A stretch of 64,000 nucleotides of DNA, taken from assembly GCF_900496995.4 (NCBI RefSeq), contig NC_044014.1, positions 12,116,501-12,180,500 of the forward strand, in the 5' to 3' direction. Origin of the DNA: Aquila chrysaetos chrysaetos. Taxonomy: Eukaryota > Chordata > Aves > Accipitriformes > Accipitridae. Positions 31,289 to 43,812 of this stretch are shown here, one piece after another (positions within the stretch are counted from its first letter, which is position 1; the number at the start of each line of letters is the position of its first letter). A program made the position numbers and the translations under genes. The notes under the pieces were generated by a model, which did no database searches, was not told where the DNA came from, and worked only from the letters and a program-made list of their open reading frames with translations.

Positions 31289-34200
31289 ACCAGGATGGTT
31301 ATTCCAGCAGCGCTAGTGGGCACTGTTAGCCCTCGCAGCCCCTTTGGGTTCCCATGTGGGATGCCCAGCAGTACCCCAGCACTGCTGCGTGTGGGTCGGG
31401 ATCTTCCCGCACCACCACCTTCACAAGGACACGCTGTGGGTTGCAGCAGGGAAGCAGGAAGCCTCCATCCCTGCTAAGAAGCATGGCTACAAGGAAGAGC
31501 ATTTTGTTTTTCAGCGTTTCTTTTCCCACTCTGATACCAGCCTTTTCACTTCCAAATATCCAGGCGCTCATTTTTTCATTTGCAACCTGGTTTGCAAAAA
31601 AATCAGCCCCTGGACTTGGCATTCAGCAGTGTGTCAGGCCGTAGGGGTTTGCTTTGCAGATGAGTTCCATCCCGGGAGATGTGTTACTACCAGCACTATT
31701 TGTGGTCAGCCAAGTGGCCCCAGCCCAACAGCGAGCGCAGGTGGTGCCCGGCTCCTCACCCAGGTGCGATTTAATCGGGGTACAGAAATCTGCCAGCACA
31801 GAGAGATGCACAGAGGTCAGTGAAATCTTGTATTTCATCTTTTTGGTTTCCCATCTTTGTTGGTGACGATTCATGATCCTGCTAAGGCCACCGCGGAAAG
31901 TTTTCTCCATCATCAGAGGTTCAAAGCGTGGTCTCTGTAGGGTAGCCAAAACCAGCCTCGGGGTCTGGCTGCCAACCGGTTTGGGCTTTAGGAGGTCAGG
32001 GAAGAAGCGGTGACCAGCATTGGGCTTCCCCGCCAGCCTCTGTCCCCTGTGCGCCCACAGCACGTCCATAAAACAGCTCCCGAGCCCCCGGGTGCGGGTG
32101 CAGCAGTCCATCAAAGCACCAGCGTTTCTCCAGATGTTGGGGACCCAGCCAGCTCTCGGACACCTCCCAGAGCTCCCTCTTTCCTGATGACACTCATTCT
32201 GTTGGTGAGTTATTTATGGGGAAGAATCCAGCGTTACTGATCAAACATTTCCCTTCTTCAAAGAAAAAAGGGAAAAGGCTCATGGCAAGAAAAAAAAACT
32301 TGAGGAGAGGTTTAAAGAAGATGTATTTCTTCATGTTCCAATCAGAATATTTTTTTCACTTTTTCAAAGCACGGAGAAACCTCATGGGCCATCAAACACC
32401 TATCCTCATTTTGAAGAGGAAGAGCAGAAGAGGAGTGTTCCTATTTTCATTTCCCCTATGATATTAATCTGATTTGTTTCAAACTTTTAGATGAAAGTTT
32501 CCAGTTCAACCCACGGATTTTGCAAGGAGTCAGCCGGGAAGTTTTGTGGGCAACGTTTTAATGGCCTGCGAGTATCTCTGCTCCTGAGCATCCTTCACTA
32601 GTCAGTAATTAATAAACCAAACTCTCCCCAGCACTGGCTACAGGCTCTCCCGCCAGGCCCTTGGCTGCCAGCCACTATTGCCGCCTGTTGTCCCTGGTCC
32701 CCAGATGTGACACGGGACCAGGATTTGCAGCAGGGCCACACGTCCCTCTGTGAGGAAGGTAGACGTTTGCAGCCAAGGGTTGCGTCTCTCCTTAGAGATG
32801 CTGTCAGAGCCTGATTCTCCCTTGGCCGGACCTGGAGTGGGGGGATGCATCCAGCCCTCTGTTATGAAGCCATCGTTACGCTGACCTTTCACTTCACCAG
32901 TTGCTCCCTAGATTTAAACAAGAGATCAGAATGACTTGGAGGTGCCCCAGGAGGATGGCACTTGTCAGTGTTTCGGGTGCCTGCTCCAGCAGCCCTTACG
33001 CGTGGGGTTGCTCCTTAGGCTCGTGAGCGGTCCTGATGGCTCTTTGCTGGGGCTCGGGGAAGTGCCGTGGTTTCGCTGGGGGAGGTTCATGCTGCCCGGC
33101 GCTGCGGCGGGCACAGCAGGCAGCAGGGAGGGCGCATCGCCTTTGCGATCTGTCACTTGATGCTCTCTTTTTTTTGTGTGCTAGAAATCACTAAGCTAGA
33201 AATGGTGTTGAAGTTCCCTCTTGCCTGCCCCTGTCTTGCCCAGCCATACTGTTTATCTCAGATCCATTTATGCTGCTATTATTTACAGTTTCATCCTTCT
33301 AGTACCTCTAAAGCTTCTCCTCCATTTCCTTTGAAATCTCTCCTTGCAAGCTACCTGTGTGGTGACTCCCGATCTCCTCCGACATTCATTAAGCAAACCT
33401 GAGCTATGATCTCTCCTCTTACAATAAGCATTTTTTTATTCCTCCCCCCTGCCTCCTAATTGCCCTCCCTGCTCTCCATCTTTGCAATTGTAAGTTTTCC
33501 GTCTCGGAGGCTGTGAGCTGGCACAAGCTCTTCTTGGCTCTTACTGGTTCTTTTTGCTGTTCGTGTCTGGCCTTTCACAGTAGTTGCTACGCAGTAGTAA
33601 TATAAAAATAATAAAGAATTTTTTCTTGCCCACCCTTAAGGGAAAGCACACATATGGTCTAAAATTGTGTTGCGCCAGCAGAAAAAAGCACATCTCTTGG
33701 TGGGTGGATTCACTGCTGAATATTCCCGGCAGGTCTGGGTGGCTCCATAAGGGGTGGATGGGATCTGCCGGGGTGGGTGAGAGGATGGACGTGGCAAAAG
33801 GCCCGAGACCGTGTCCCTGGTGAAATGGGCCAAGTGGAGGATCTAGTTCTCTGGCTGCTGAACTGAAAACTTTACACCACTCCTAGGAATAGACTGATTG
33901 ATCCTCGAGTCTAGGCTGGTGGATAAAGAGAAGGTCATTTGACATTGCTCCAGGCAGGAAGAACTTCTAATATTTGCAGTGTGCAATTTTGCAGGCACTG
34001 TTTTTTTGGTTTTTATGTTAAACTCGATGTCCGTGACATCCAACGCATCGCTGAGATTTGTGCTTTCTGGGCCGGGGCTGTGGGACCGTTAGGACAAGCC
34101 CTGCAGGATGCACTAGGGGAAGAGCATGGAAACAGGGACCCACACCTCCCAATGGATGGTAGTTGGAGCCTCTTCTTGCTTTTGAATACCTTGTGTACCT

Positions 34201-35469
34201 CCCCCCAGCTGGCCTTTTAACTGATTTCATAGCAAATAACCTCCCAATCCCCCTGTGTTTTGATGCATTAGCTCAGGATGGGCTTCCCAAGGCCCTGACA
34301 GCTATGAAACCACACATCCCTGGGACCATGCACAAATTTTAGCTGCTCAGGTGCCTCATTCTTCCCTTTCATCCCCCTGGGTCTCATGTCTCAGCAAGCT
34401 GGCTGCAGAAAATAAAGCCTAGAGGAAGAGAAAGGCAGTGGCTTTACGAGGAGAAACGTCCTGGGAGGTTTCCAGCTGTTCTCCCACAAGATGACGGAGC
34501 GCACGGAAACAACGCCCAAGGGTTCAGAGGGACAGGGGCTCGGTTTCACCCTCCCCCGGGCCATCCCTTCAGCAATACCTTATTTCTGCTTTGCCAAAGC
34601 TTTCAGAGCTTGGACTCATTGCACAGTCTGTACAAAGAGGAGATCCCGGCATATGCACAGAAAGTTAGTTCCCTTGGATTTCATGGCTAAATTGGGGTTT
34701 GCAATAGCTGGGGCTGGCGTTAAGGTGGGGAAATCCATCAGGGCACAGCCGATACTTGACTCCAGTAATGGTAGCAACAAAGTAATAGTGAAAAATTACC
34801 CGCTGCCCTTCAAAGGGGCTCCCCGGTTATTCTGAATAAAAGGATGGATAAAGGTTTAATTTTAAAAATTAATTAAATTTTAGAAAAAAAATGTGCTAAA
34901 GGGGTCACGCCCAGACCTGGTGTTACTGCTCGCCTGCAGCCAGGAGAAGGGGGCAGCGCCCAGGGAAAGACTGCAGGAGCCTGATGGGCACAGGCTGCTG
35001 GGGTGGCTTTGGGGGGCCGGGGGAACACAAGGATGCTGCGCTTGGCCCTACTGCCGTGCCACGGTAGGCAGAGGAAAGCAGCCCCTGGCTGCGATGCCAA
35101 CAACGACGGAGACCAGCTGGGGAAGGGAGCACGTGGCTCGGAGGTGACAGCGCTTCCCGGGAGGAGCTCCGCTTCGGGAGGAACCTTGGGAGCAGCTGGT
35201 GCCACCAGCCACCGGCTTTGCCGGGCTGGTGTGGGAGCCACGCATCGAGAGACAACTCGTGAGTCTCGCGGTGTAATTAAGGTTGCCTAATGATTTCCTT
35301 CATTTCTCACCAGCATCTCCCTCCAACACCTCCGTGGCCTGTGGCGCGGCTCGCTGTGCCTCTGCGTGCCACTGGCAGGCAGGTGTTGACCCCAGGAGCT
35401 GGTGCGGGAGGGTTTCCTGGCACATCCCAAGAACAGAAAAAGCACAGGAGCATTTGGATGCAGTTTTGC

Positions 35470-35690
35470 TCATAGAATCACAGAATGGTTTGGGTTGGAA
35501 GGGACCTTAAAGATCATCTAGTTCCAACCCCCCTGCCATGGGCAGGGACACCTTCCACTAGACCAGGTTGCTCAAAGCCCCATCCAACCTGGCCTTGAAC
35601 ACTTCTACAAATGGGGCATCCGCAACCTCTCTGGGCAAACTGTTCCAGTGCCTCACCACCCTCATCTTTACTTGCTTGACATCCTAATAT
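35470..35690 (-). mobile_element. CR1 non-LTR retroposon, truncated 3' end
   Basis: The segment reads TCATAGAATCACAGAATGG, then GGTTGGAAGGGACCTTAAAG, then CCATGGGCAGGGACACCTTC, a near-consensus reverse complement of the bird CR1 3' end. The 3' terminal ATTCTATGA-type repeat lies at the low-coordinate side, so the element points to the minus strand. It is about 220 bp and 5'-truncated. The low divergence suggests a fairly young insertion. It lies in the intergenic region. Confidence 0.93.
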
Positions 35691-38689
35691 TCAAATACAA
35701 ATAGACAGGCCCCGCTGCTCCTCAGAGCACCTGGTGTCGTAAGGGGAGGGCAAAACCAGAGGGGATCTGCCGGGTCATTTTTGTCCAACTATTCTGAGCA
35801 GCCGCGTCATATAATCCCCTTCACAAATTTCCCAGCCTCCCAGCAGCCCCCACCAGTTAATACCCATTTGTTCATGTGCCAACGTTATCTGCGGTTTAAA
35901 AGCTATTCTCTCTCCCCAGTATTTCCCTACGGCTTCCTCCTTGTCTTCCTCTGCCCCCTCTCACTGTAACTGAGGAGAAGGACTGTGCATCCTCCCGGGC
36001 TGATCCTGCCCGGCATCCTTTGCCTTCGCCCCAGCCGTGGCTGATGGTTGTACCAGTGCCACAGGCGAGTCACGGCATCTCGGCTCCAGGTTTGCTGCCC
36101 ACAGCCACGCTGCATGGATGGCTTCCGATTTCTTTCCAGTCGACTGAGATCCCTGCGTCTTATGCCAACCGTGTCGCAGCAAAACCCGCTGCTGCCGGTC
36201 CCAACTCCCCTTTCGTGTGGGTCCAGGCTCCGCTGAGCGGGGGGGTGACATCCCCGGCCCCTCTGCTCCCCTTGGCCACCGCAGCACCCACTTTGCAGCT
36301 CATTCACTAATCCTCACCTGCTCCGGTTCCACTAACAACATCTCATATGGTGCTGTCAGATACGTGTCTGAAGAAGAGATTTGATCTGTTGCATTGCCTG
36401 GCCTAGAAAAATCTCTGGTTGTAAAGGACAAAATCAGCGTGACCTGTTCATTGCACTTTGGCTGTTGTTTCCTCCAAGACCCCAGATGCCATATGATCCC
36501 CCAAAGAGCAAACTGCTTGCAGAGTAAAACCAAATAAAATGCCCCCAATCCAATGTGCAGGGCAGGAGAGAGTGACTGTGAGTCCCTGGCAGGGCTGGCC
36601 AGGCAGCACACGCCTTGCTTAAATCAGCATCTGATGGTGGGCAACATCTTCAGCAGAAACATGTTTGCTCCATGTTACTGACTTGCTGCCCTGTGTTGGG
36701 TATTTCCCTTCCCGAGCCACCCTTTGTTCATTGCTCGCAAAACACCCTACAAACCTGCGGGTGTTGACTCTCAGAAAGCCGGTGACAGAGAGGAGTACAA
36801 ATTATCTGCGCTGTATTTCAGAGTGCTGAACTCAGTGGCAGATGACTTGGTCCACATCAGCCAGTTTAAATCCTTGGCTGCCATGAGACTCCAATGCCAA
36901 TTTTCTCATCACCTGCTCCAGCTGCTGGACTGCTTCAACATGAACATCACTTTGACGATGCTTAAAGATGCTATTTGCAAGGGTACCCCTCTAAATCTAC
37001 CCAGAAATGCTTTCAACACCTGTGGGAAGCCAATTCCAGAGATCCTGGTTCAAACCTACCCTTGTTTATTTATATAACACTGAGAAAACACTCCATCCCG
37101 CAGAGAGACGGACCCCATCCCTCAGAGTGCTCACGGCCTCTGGGAAATGGAGAAAGAATGATTTATTGGGGTGCCCGGGATTAGCGACAGGATTCGTTGT
37201 CTTCAAAACAGTTGAGGTGATCCAGTGTTGGAGGTTGCGGGACGGAGACGTGAACGTGCTGCGGGTCACGGCGGGTGAAGCAGGATGGGGACAGCAAATC
37301 CCGCCTGGGGACGGTGCGGGAGGCTGGCGGGGTGGGACGGCACTGGCACAAGATGCCATAGAAAACCAGGGTTGATGTGATGGGCAACGGAGCTGAAGCA
37401 CTAAATCGTACGGGGGCATACAGGACGTGGCCGCCCGGCACCACTGCCAGCGGGAACAGCCCGCAGGGCTGCAATGGCTGGAAAGCAGCCGGAGAAAGGC
37501 AGAGACGGAGACTGCAGGGCGAAAGCAAAGCGTCCCGTGGCTGCTGGTGAGCCAACCCAGCACCACGCAGGATGGGCATCGCCGGCCATTTGGGCTGAAG
37601 CCAAACCGGTGAAAACTCACTGGATCCAGGCATCATCCCTGCCCGCTGCCTGCCAAACCCTGCCCTGCGTGGGTTTCACCCAGCCGGGCAGCCAGACACG
37701 GCGGAGGTTAGAGGACAGACATAAATAAAAAGGTTAATATTTTCCACCCGTCTCTCCCAGCTGCCATGCAGATTGCAGCTGTTTCTCCCCAGTCATGTTG
37801 GCTGCAATACTTGTTGGGTTGGTATTTAATTGCCTCTCCCTAACGACGCATTAGGCAGGGTGTAATTTGCCGGCACTGGTCAAACAATACAGATAAACCC
37901 GGTTTGCACACAAAGGCAGCAGAGCGGGGAAACTTCGCCGTCTGATTCTGCTCCCCTTTGGAACCGGTGGCTCCAGACATGGGCGGGATGCGAAGCGACG
38001 GACATCTCGGTCTTCAGGAGGAGGAAGGAAAATGTCAAATAACAGGAGACTCCCGCCTGTGCTGCAGCGAGCTGGGGTGAAGCTGTAAGTGCCCCCAAGG
38101 TCACCAGGGCTGGGCTGCCGTGTGCCAGCTCAGGGGCTGGCCACGTGTTGTTACAGCTCAGCACATCCCTTTTCTTGGACTTCCTTTTCTTCTTCCTCAA
38201 TTTCAGGTGTAAAGATATTTTAAGATTTCTCTCTTTGCTATTTTTTAACCTTAGTGGTGTGAACACCTATATGGGAGATGGCAACTTCGGTCTTGCTTGG
38301 GAATCACCCAGCTGGAGATTAAAAACCCAACAAGTCTTTAACTCAGGAGGGCTGCCATAACACCAATATGGGCCCTTGGTGTTTCTTAGGACCTTGGCTT
38401 CAGCAGAAGTAGGTAAAAAAGGAACAAAAAAGGGAAAGCGTCATCCCACAGCCACAACTGCTCACCCCGGCTCTGTAGCGCCGTGATGCTCCGAGCATCG
38501 CTGCTCTCCCCGGCTCCCCTCGCACCCCAGGGTTTGGCCAGGGGAGAGAGATTTCACCCAGATGCTATAGATAAATGAGAAGGAGGGAGTTAAAAATTAG
38601 CCTGCCCTTGCAATGTGAGCGCTGAAAAAGCAAAACACGCCCTTCCTTGTACTGGCCCAGGACACAGACCTGTGTTTATGACCATGTCT

Positions 38690-38940
38690 AATACAGCCAT
38701 GTATTATAAAGAAGGATAGAAATGGGCAATCCCCAATATTGATACAGAGAGAAGGGCAATTGCACAGATCATGGGTGGATTTTAGTGTTCCTTAAATATT
38801 TACACAAACTACACTCTTAGTCAGAATTGCTTTTAAAGGACTGCAAATTTCCAGCATGCAGTGAGCTTTAAAATGCTTGGAAATGAAGTATCACCATTAA
38901 AATTAATTGGGGAATCACTTGGTTTTGGACATCCCAAGTA
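38690..38940. other. AT-rich island, candidate noncoding element
   Basis: A non-repetitive AT-rich block contains AAATATTTA, TTTAAA and TTAAAATTAATT motifs, flanked by GC-rich intergenic DNA. It is named only because it contrasts with its surroundings. Confidence 0.22.
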
Positions 38941-41900
38941 TTTTTAGGACGGTGGGTGTGCGATCCTGCCTGCGCAGCAGTGACTCCCGTGGGTCACCCG
39001 CTTCGTGCGTGGGTCTGCAGGAACCCGAGTGCTCTGCCCTACCCTGCAGAGGGGAGACTCGTTTGGGATGGCACCAGGCTCCCGCATCCCATCCCCGGAC
39101 CGCTCAGCATCCTCCTCCCGTCACTAACACACCACAGGCGGGCGACGAAACTGGCTGCTTCGTCACCAAGTTGCACATTAACACCCACACCTACGACGTG
39201 GGGTAATTTATGGGAAACTGTCAGATAACCCTGTCCCGGCGCCCGGCATCCTGGCACCTGGTACCTGGCACCCGGGGTGCGCCCGGGCGCAGGGTCCGCC
39301 ACAGACGCCTCTTCGGACACAAGTTGGGAGGAGGCAAACAAACAACAACAACAAAAAAGGGGCTGTTTGTTTGAAGGTCTCTGGAACAGGAGGAGGAAAT
39401 CAAGTGTGCGTCAAAATGGAAAAGCACAAAGCCAGCAGGGAAACGGGGTTTATTTATAACCTTCTAGAGGACAGCCACAAACAATGGGGTGGGCGTTTTT
39501 TATCCCACCCAGAAATGGAGTCCGGGTCGGTCTGTCGCCGACACGGCGGGACGGGCTTGCGGGGAGCCCCGGCCGAGCGCTCAGCCCGTGGGATCCGGGG
39601 GGGTCTCCAGGATGCGGCTCCGCTGCCTGTCCAGAGCCGTACGCCTGGCAGGCAGGCATGGGATGCTTGCCGGCTTCCTCCAAAGCTCCACCGCACCAAA
39701 AGCTCTACGTTGGCAATGGTAAAGAGCTGCACAGCGCCCACAGTGCATGTTTCCTCCCTCGGAGCACCCACTGGTGGGCAGGTTTGGGGGTAGGTTCCCA
39801 TTCCCGTGCAGCAGCCGCCCTGAGCATGTTTCAGAGCCGGCGATGCAACAGCAAACCTCGCTCCTGCTCGTCGGGTGTCCGGGAGCTGTCTGACCGTACC
39901 GCACGGTCCTCTTTTCTAATGATTTTTCTCTTGCATACAGGGAGCGTACAGGTGAGCCATGGCCGGTGGCGGGTTGTGACCCAGTGCTGTTTCCCAAGCG
40001 CGGGAGCGGAGGCCGGAGCGGGCAGAGGTTCGGCAGTGCCGCCGGAGCAGCTCCCATTCGCTACGGTCCCGGCCGAGGGGCCCTTCACCTCTCCGCCCGT
40101 CCTCCAAGATATTTTAAAACAAGGCCAGGAGACGCAGCCAGCCACCCCGGCTTGTGGCACGCTCTACTGTGCAAAGTTTAAGCTGTGGTGGATGGTAAAT
40201 TAAAGAGGACCCCATCAAGCCCTAGTGAAGGAACATGATGATCATCTCAGCCCTGTCTTACCCTTTCTTCCCTAGTCAGAAGGAACATCAATATCGTCTT
40301 CAATCCAAACATTTTGGAAAAGCACCCTCCCCAACTATTTAAGCTGGGGTTGTCCCTCCCCGTCCCCTCGCCACCACTCAGCCCTCGGACAGGAGCCAAA
40401 GCAGCCGCCGGAGCTGAGCCCCCTGCCCCGGCCCGGGGACAGGGGCTGGCGGTGCCGCGTCTGGACCTGGCCAGGGGTTCAACTGCTCCGCTGCCTTGGC
40501 TGTAGGGACAAGAGGGGCACGGCTGGAACCCAGAAAATCAGTTAGCCAGGTGTTTAAGGCCATGTGGGGAAAGCCGAGTGCATGGGTAAGAGCCCTGCAG
40601 AATGAGGCCCCAGCAAAGAAAGTTTGTGACTGCAGCTCCCTGCTGCCCAAGGCAATTTTATACACGTATGAAAATTAAATCTGTGTAATGGAATTTCTTC
40701 TACAGACTATTCTCACTTTAAAAATGTTCTTTTTTTAAAACAACAACATTTGCACAAATATTATTTTCCCCAGCAGGGATGGCTGAGGAAGACAGCAGTC
40801 CTGGAAAAGATGAAATGAAAAAGGAAATGACAAAGCTGTTTTTCATGAGAACTTTAGAAGCTTCAGTGCATATATACAGGTATCTGCATACACATGTATA
40901 CACCCACCCCCATAAACACACGCTCCCATTTTTCCTATCCATGTTAAATGCTCTCTCTGACAACTGGAGCTGGATGAATGAGTAGCACGCAGAATTAATG
41001 AGACCGTCAAGGTAACTGACAGAGACAGAAAAGACACACCGTGCCAATGGAAAAGCAACGGGATGAAAGGAGCCATCAGGAACTTGACGTTATCCCTGCT
41101 GCCCGGCAAGCACAGCACTGGGCATCGCCGTACCCCGGCTCTCCGACGAGGCAGCCAGCCGGCGGGGAGGAGTATCCTTCCCGGCTGCTGGAGCTGGAGC
41201 GCAGGAGTGGCCGTCCCAGCCCCTGGCTGCAGCCCTGGCAGCACTTTGGTTAACACGGGAGCTAAGAGGTGCTGTCATTCCTGTAGGACCGGGGGAGATA
41301 CAATGTCTAATCCTAAAATCAATTTGTAATCACATCTATCAAATTAGAGGCAGCTGCCAAAAATGGCACGTACACGTGCTTTCATGTTCCTCGAAGAGCC
41401 CGGCTGGCTTCACGCAGGAAAAGCTACTTAATCCATATGCTGGGTACAGGCTGACATCGGGGAATGCTCCCTGCGTGCCAGACCTTCTTTCTCCTTACGG
41501 GAATATGCCCCTTTTAATCTGAATTTTCCAGATATTAAGCCATTTGTAGGCTACTGAAACTTGGGCATTAGGGCAGGCAGAGCTTCCTTTGTGATTCGTT
41601 TGGTGGGGAAAAGTTTGTTGCTGACATTAATCTGAAGAACTTGCCCTTTTAAAACCTGGCTAAAAATGGGTTAGTTCTGGCTGCCTCTGCCTGCCCGTGC
41701 CCCAGAGCAGCTCAGAAAGGAGGGCAGCGTGCCCGGCACTCCTCCCGCAGCGGCTAAGATTTGGCTTCAGAATCTGTAGCAGCCAAGAGACGACGGTGAC
41801 GGGAGCTGGGCACCGCAGCTCCTGCCCTAACGCTTCTCCAGCTGCCCCACAGCAGCCCGGGGCTGCACCGCACACGCTGGCCGGTCAGCGCGATGCCCAG

Positions 41901-43579
41901 ACGGCAGTTGTACGGTGTAGGAGGCTCAAGCATCCCTGACAGCTCTATTGCAGAACTCAGATGTCTGTTCAAAGTTATTTAATTACGGTAAGAACCACTT
42001 TTCCTCTCTCAAAAACTGCCAGAGCTGGGATCACCAGGCAGGGATAATTTGCAGCCTCTCCTTCAAGCACCAACTTGGGCACGGAGAGGCTCCCAGCAAG
42101 GAGCATCAGTTCCCTGCCCAGCCGAGCGGGAGGAGGGCTCGGAGCCGCCTCTCACAGCATCCCCTCATTCCATTAGGAACGAAAGTCAAAACGCTAAAGA
42201 TGCTCAAGATGACAAGTTTGTGCATTTCGTGATCTTGCCGCTGCAAAGAGCCATCGAATTTATTGACTCACGGAGACAAAACGGTGGGAGCCTGTGTCCT
42301 CCGCAGGCTTGGCGCGCCTTTGCATCGCACGCGTATCGTGCATTTCTTTAACACCCTCTGCGTGGTGTCTAAGGCTCTGTCGAGGCAGGTGCTGCTTTGC
42401 GTGCGGTGCAGACGGCATTTATATGGGCACCGAGGGAGCGCGGCACCGTGTTTCCACTCACCCAGACGCCACTCTGGTTCTTTCTTGTAATATCGATTTC
42501 TCAAAGTAAATGGTTTTTTTCTGAGTGTCTAGTAAATCAGCAGTATTGACAGCCTTGTTTAGATCTAAACGAGAGCAGGGACTGTATTTTGGGGGCAGCA
42601 GCGCTCCTCTGCTCTGGGGAGGGCAGCACCCGGGGTGCACCAGGATTAAAGGCCAAATCCTGATCTCGCAGGGGGTTAATGCAACGTGCGTGGCTTGCCA
42701 AAATCCACCCTGAAAAGGAACTGGTGGTGCACGACGAGCCTCAGCGAGCCGTGCCACGCCGCTGTGGGGTTCGGGGCGGCTGGAGGTGCTGTCTGGGAGC
42801 CCGACCCGCTCCAGGGGAGCCTTTGACCTGCTCGCATGAACCCTCTGCAGGTCGAAGGCTCAGACGAGATTATTTTCACACAGATAAAGGTGCTGATCCC
42901 CTGTGTAAAACGCACTGATCTCTCCAGGCAAATTGGATGCCTCTGACTGCCCTGTGCAGCGTGCCACGGTGTGTGCCGTGGTGTTCACACCAGCACCCAG
43001 GTGGGTTAAATTGGAGGAAGAGGCTGAAAGGAAAAGCAAAGGCTTTCGCATGTGTCCATTGCTTTCAAGCCTAAAACGCCCAATGTAAGAAAATCATCAA
43101 GAATATTTCCCCTTGCCACCCCTCGTTCACGCAAAGCTCATTTTAAAGGAAGGGACAGAACGCTTATTTCTTGAAGTGTTCGTAAAAGGCTCAGCAGCCC
43201 CCAGCAAGCAGCTGGTGCCGCAGGCATCCTCGCCAGACCGGCAGGCACGAGGGGGCTGGTGGGACGGTCCAGGTAACGCTGACATGGTCCCTTCATCCTC
43301 ACCCTGAGAAGGCGTTTGTGGCACCGCTAGGACCATAAAGCAACTGGAGAGGCAGAAATCAAGCCAAATGGAGTAAGTCAGCCCAAAACATCTGGTTATA
43401 AGAAAATCACTCCAATTCCCGAATATTCTCCCATTACCCAGACCATGGCAGAGCAAAGTCTGCCCAATGTCCCTCTTCCAGGTCATTTGTGAAGTTGGCC
43501 CCATTACATAAATCCAGGAAGGACCAGCTGCTCCAGCTGAAGGTGAATGATCACACGTAGGTGATGTGCCAGCCAGGAG

Positions 43580-43812
43580 ACCAACGCTTAAATTGATGTG
43601 GTTACTTATTAGATGTAAACACCGTTGAATAAATCTAAATAAACTCTAATTATTTATACAGCAAATTCCTAATGCTGGTTGAATGTTGACTCTTACCGAC
43701 TTTAAAATAAAACTGAAGCCAGGCAAGGTAAATGATTTAATGCTTCTGTAGATATAATTAGCATGTGTAATATGTATATACAAATATACATAATATATGT
43801 AATTATAGGTAT
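43580..43812. other. AT-rich island, candidate noncoding element
   Basis: About 230 bases rich in ATAT, TAAT and AATAAA-like motifs interrupt GC-rich DNA. The second half is a TATA/ATAT-type low-complexity stretch. It could be a regulatory element or an old microsatellite. Confidence 0.3.

Larger units (their letters stand above)
26600..35469. other. Intergenic DNA upstream of MXI1, GC-rich
   Basis: No gene is supported. The stretch contains the upstream flank of the long-isoform CpG island, a (GAG)n repeat, a palindromic E-box, a 21-base T run and a (GCT)10 repeat. Many open frames of 60-190 codons occur on both strands. They overlap freely and have no recognisable domain, which is typical of GC-rich noncoding DNA. 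Confidence 0.6.

Noticed and set aside
36724-37077. Plus-strand 117-codon frame with a fairly protein-like composition
   Set aside because: It was the most plausible intergenic frame by eye, but I recognise no family and see no supporting exon structure.
39484-40203. Plus-strand 239-codon frame
   Set aside because: No recognisable domain, overlapping frames on both strands, and no splice or promoter context.
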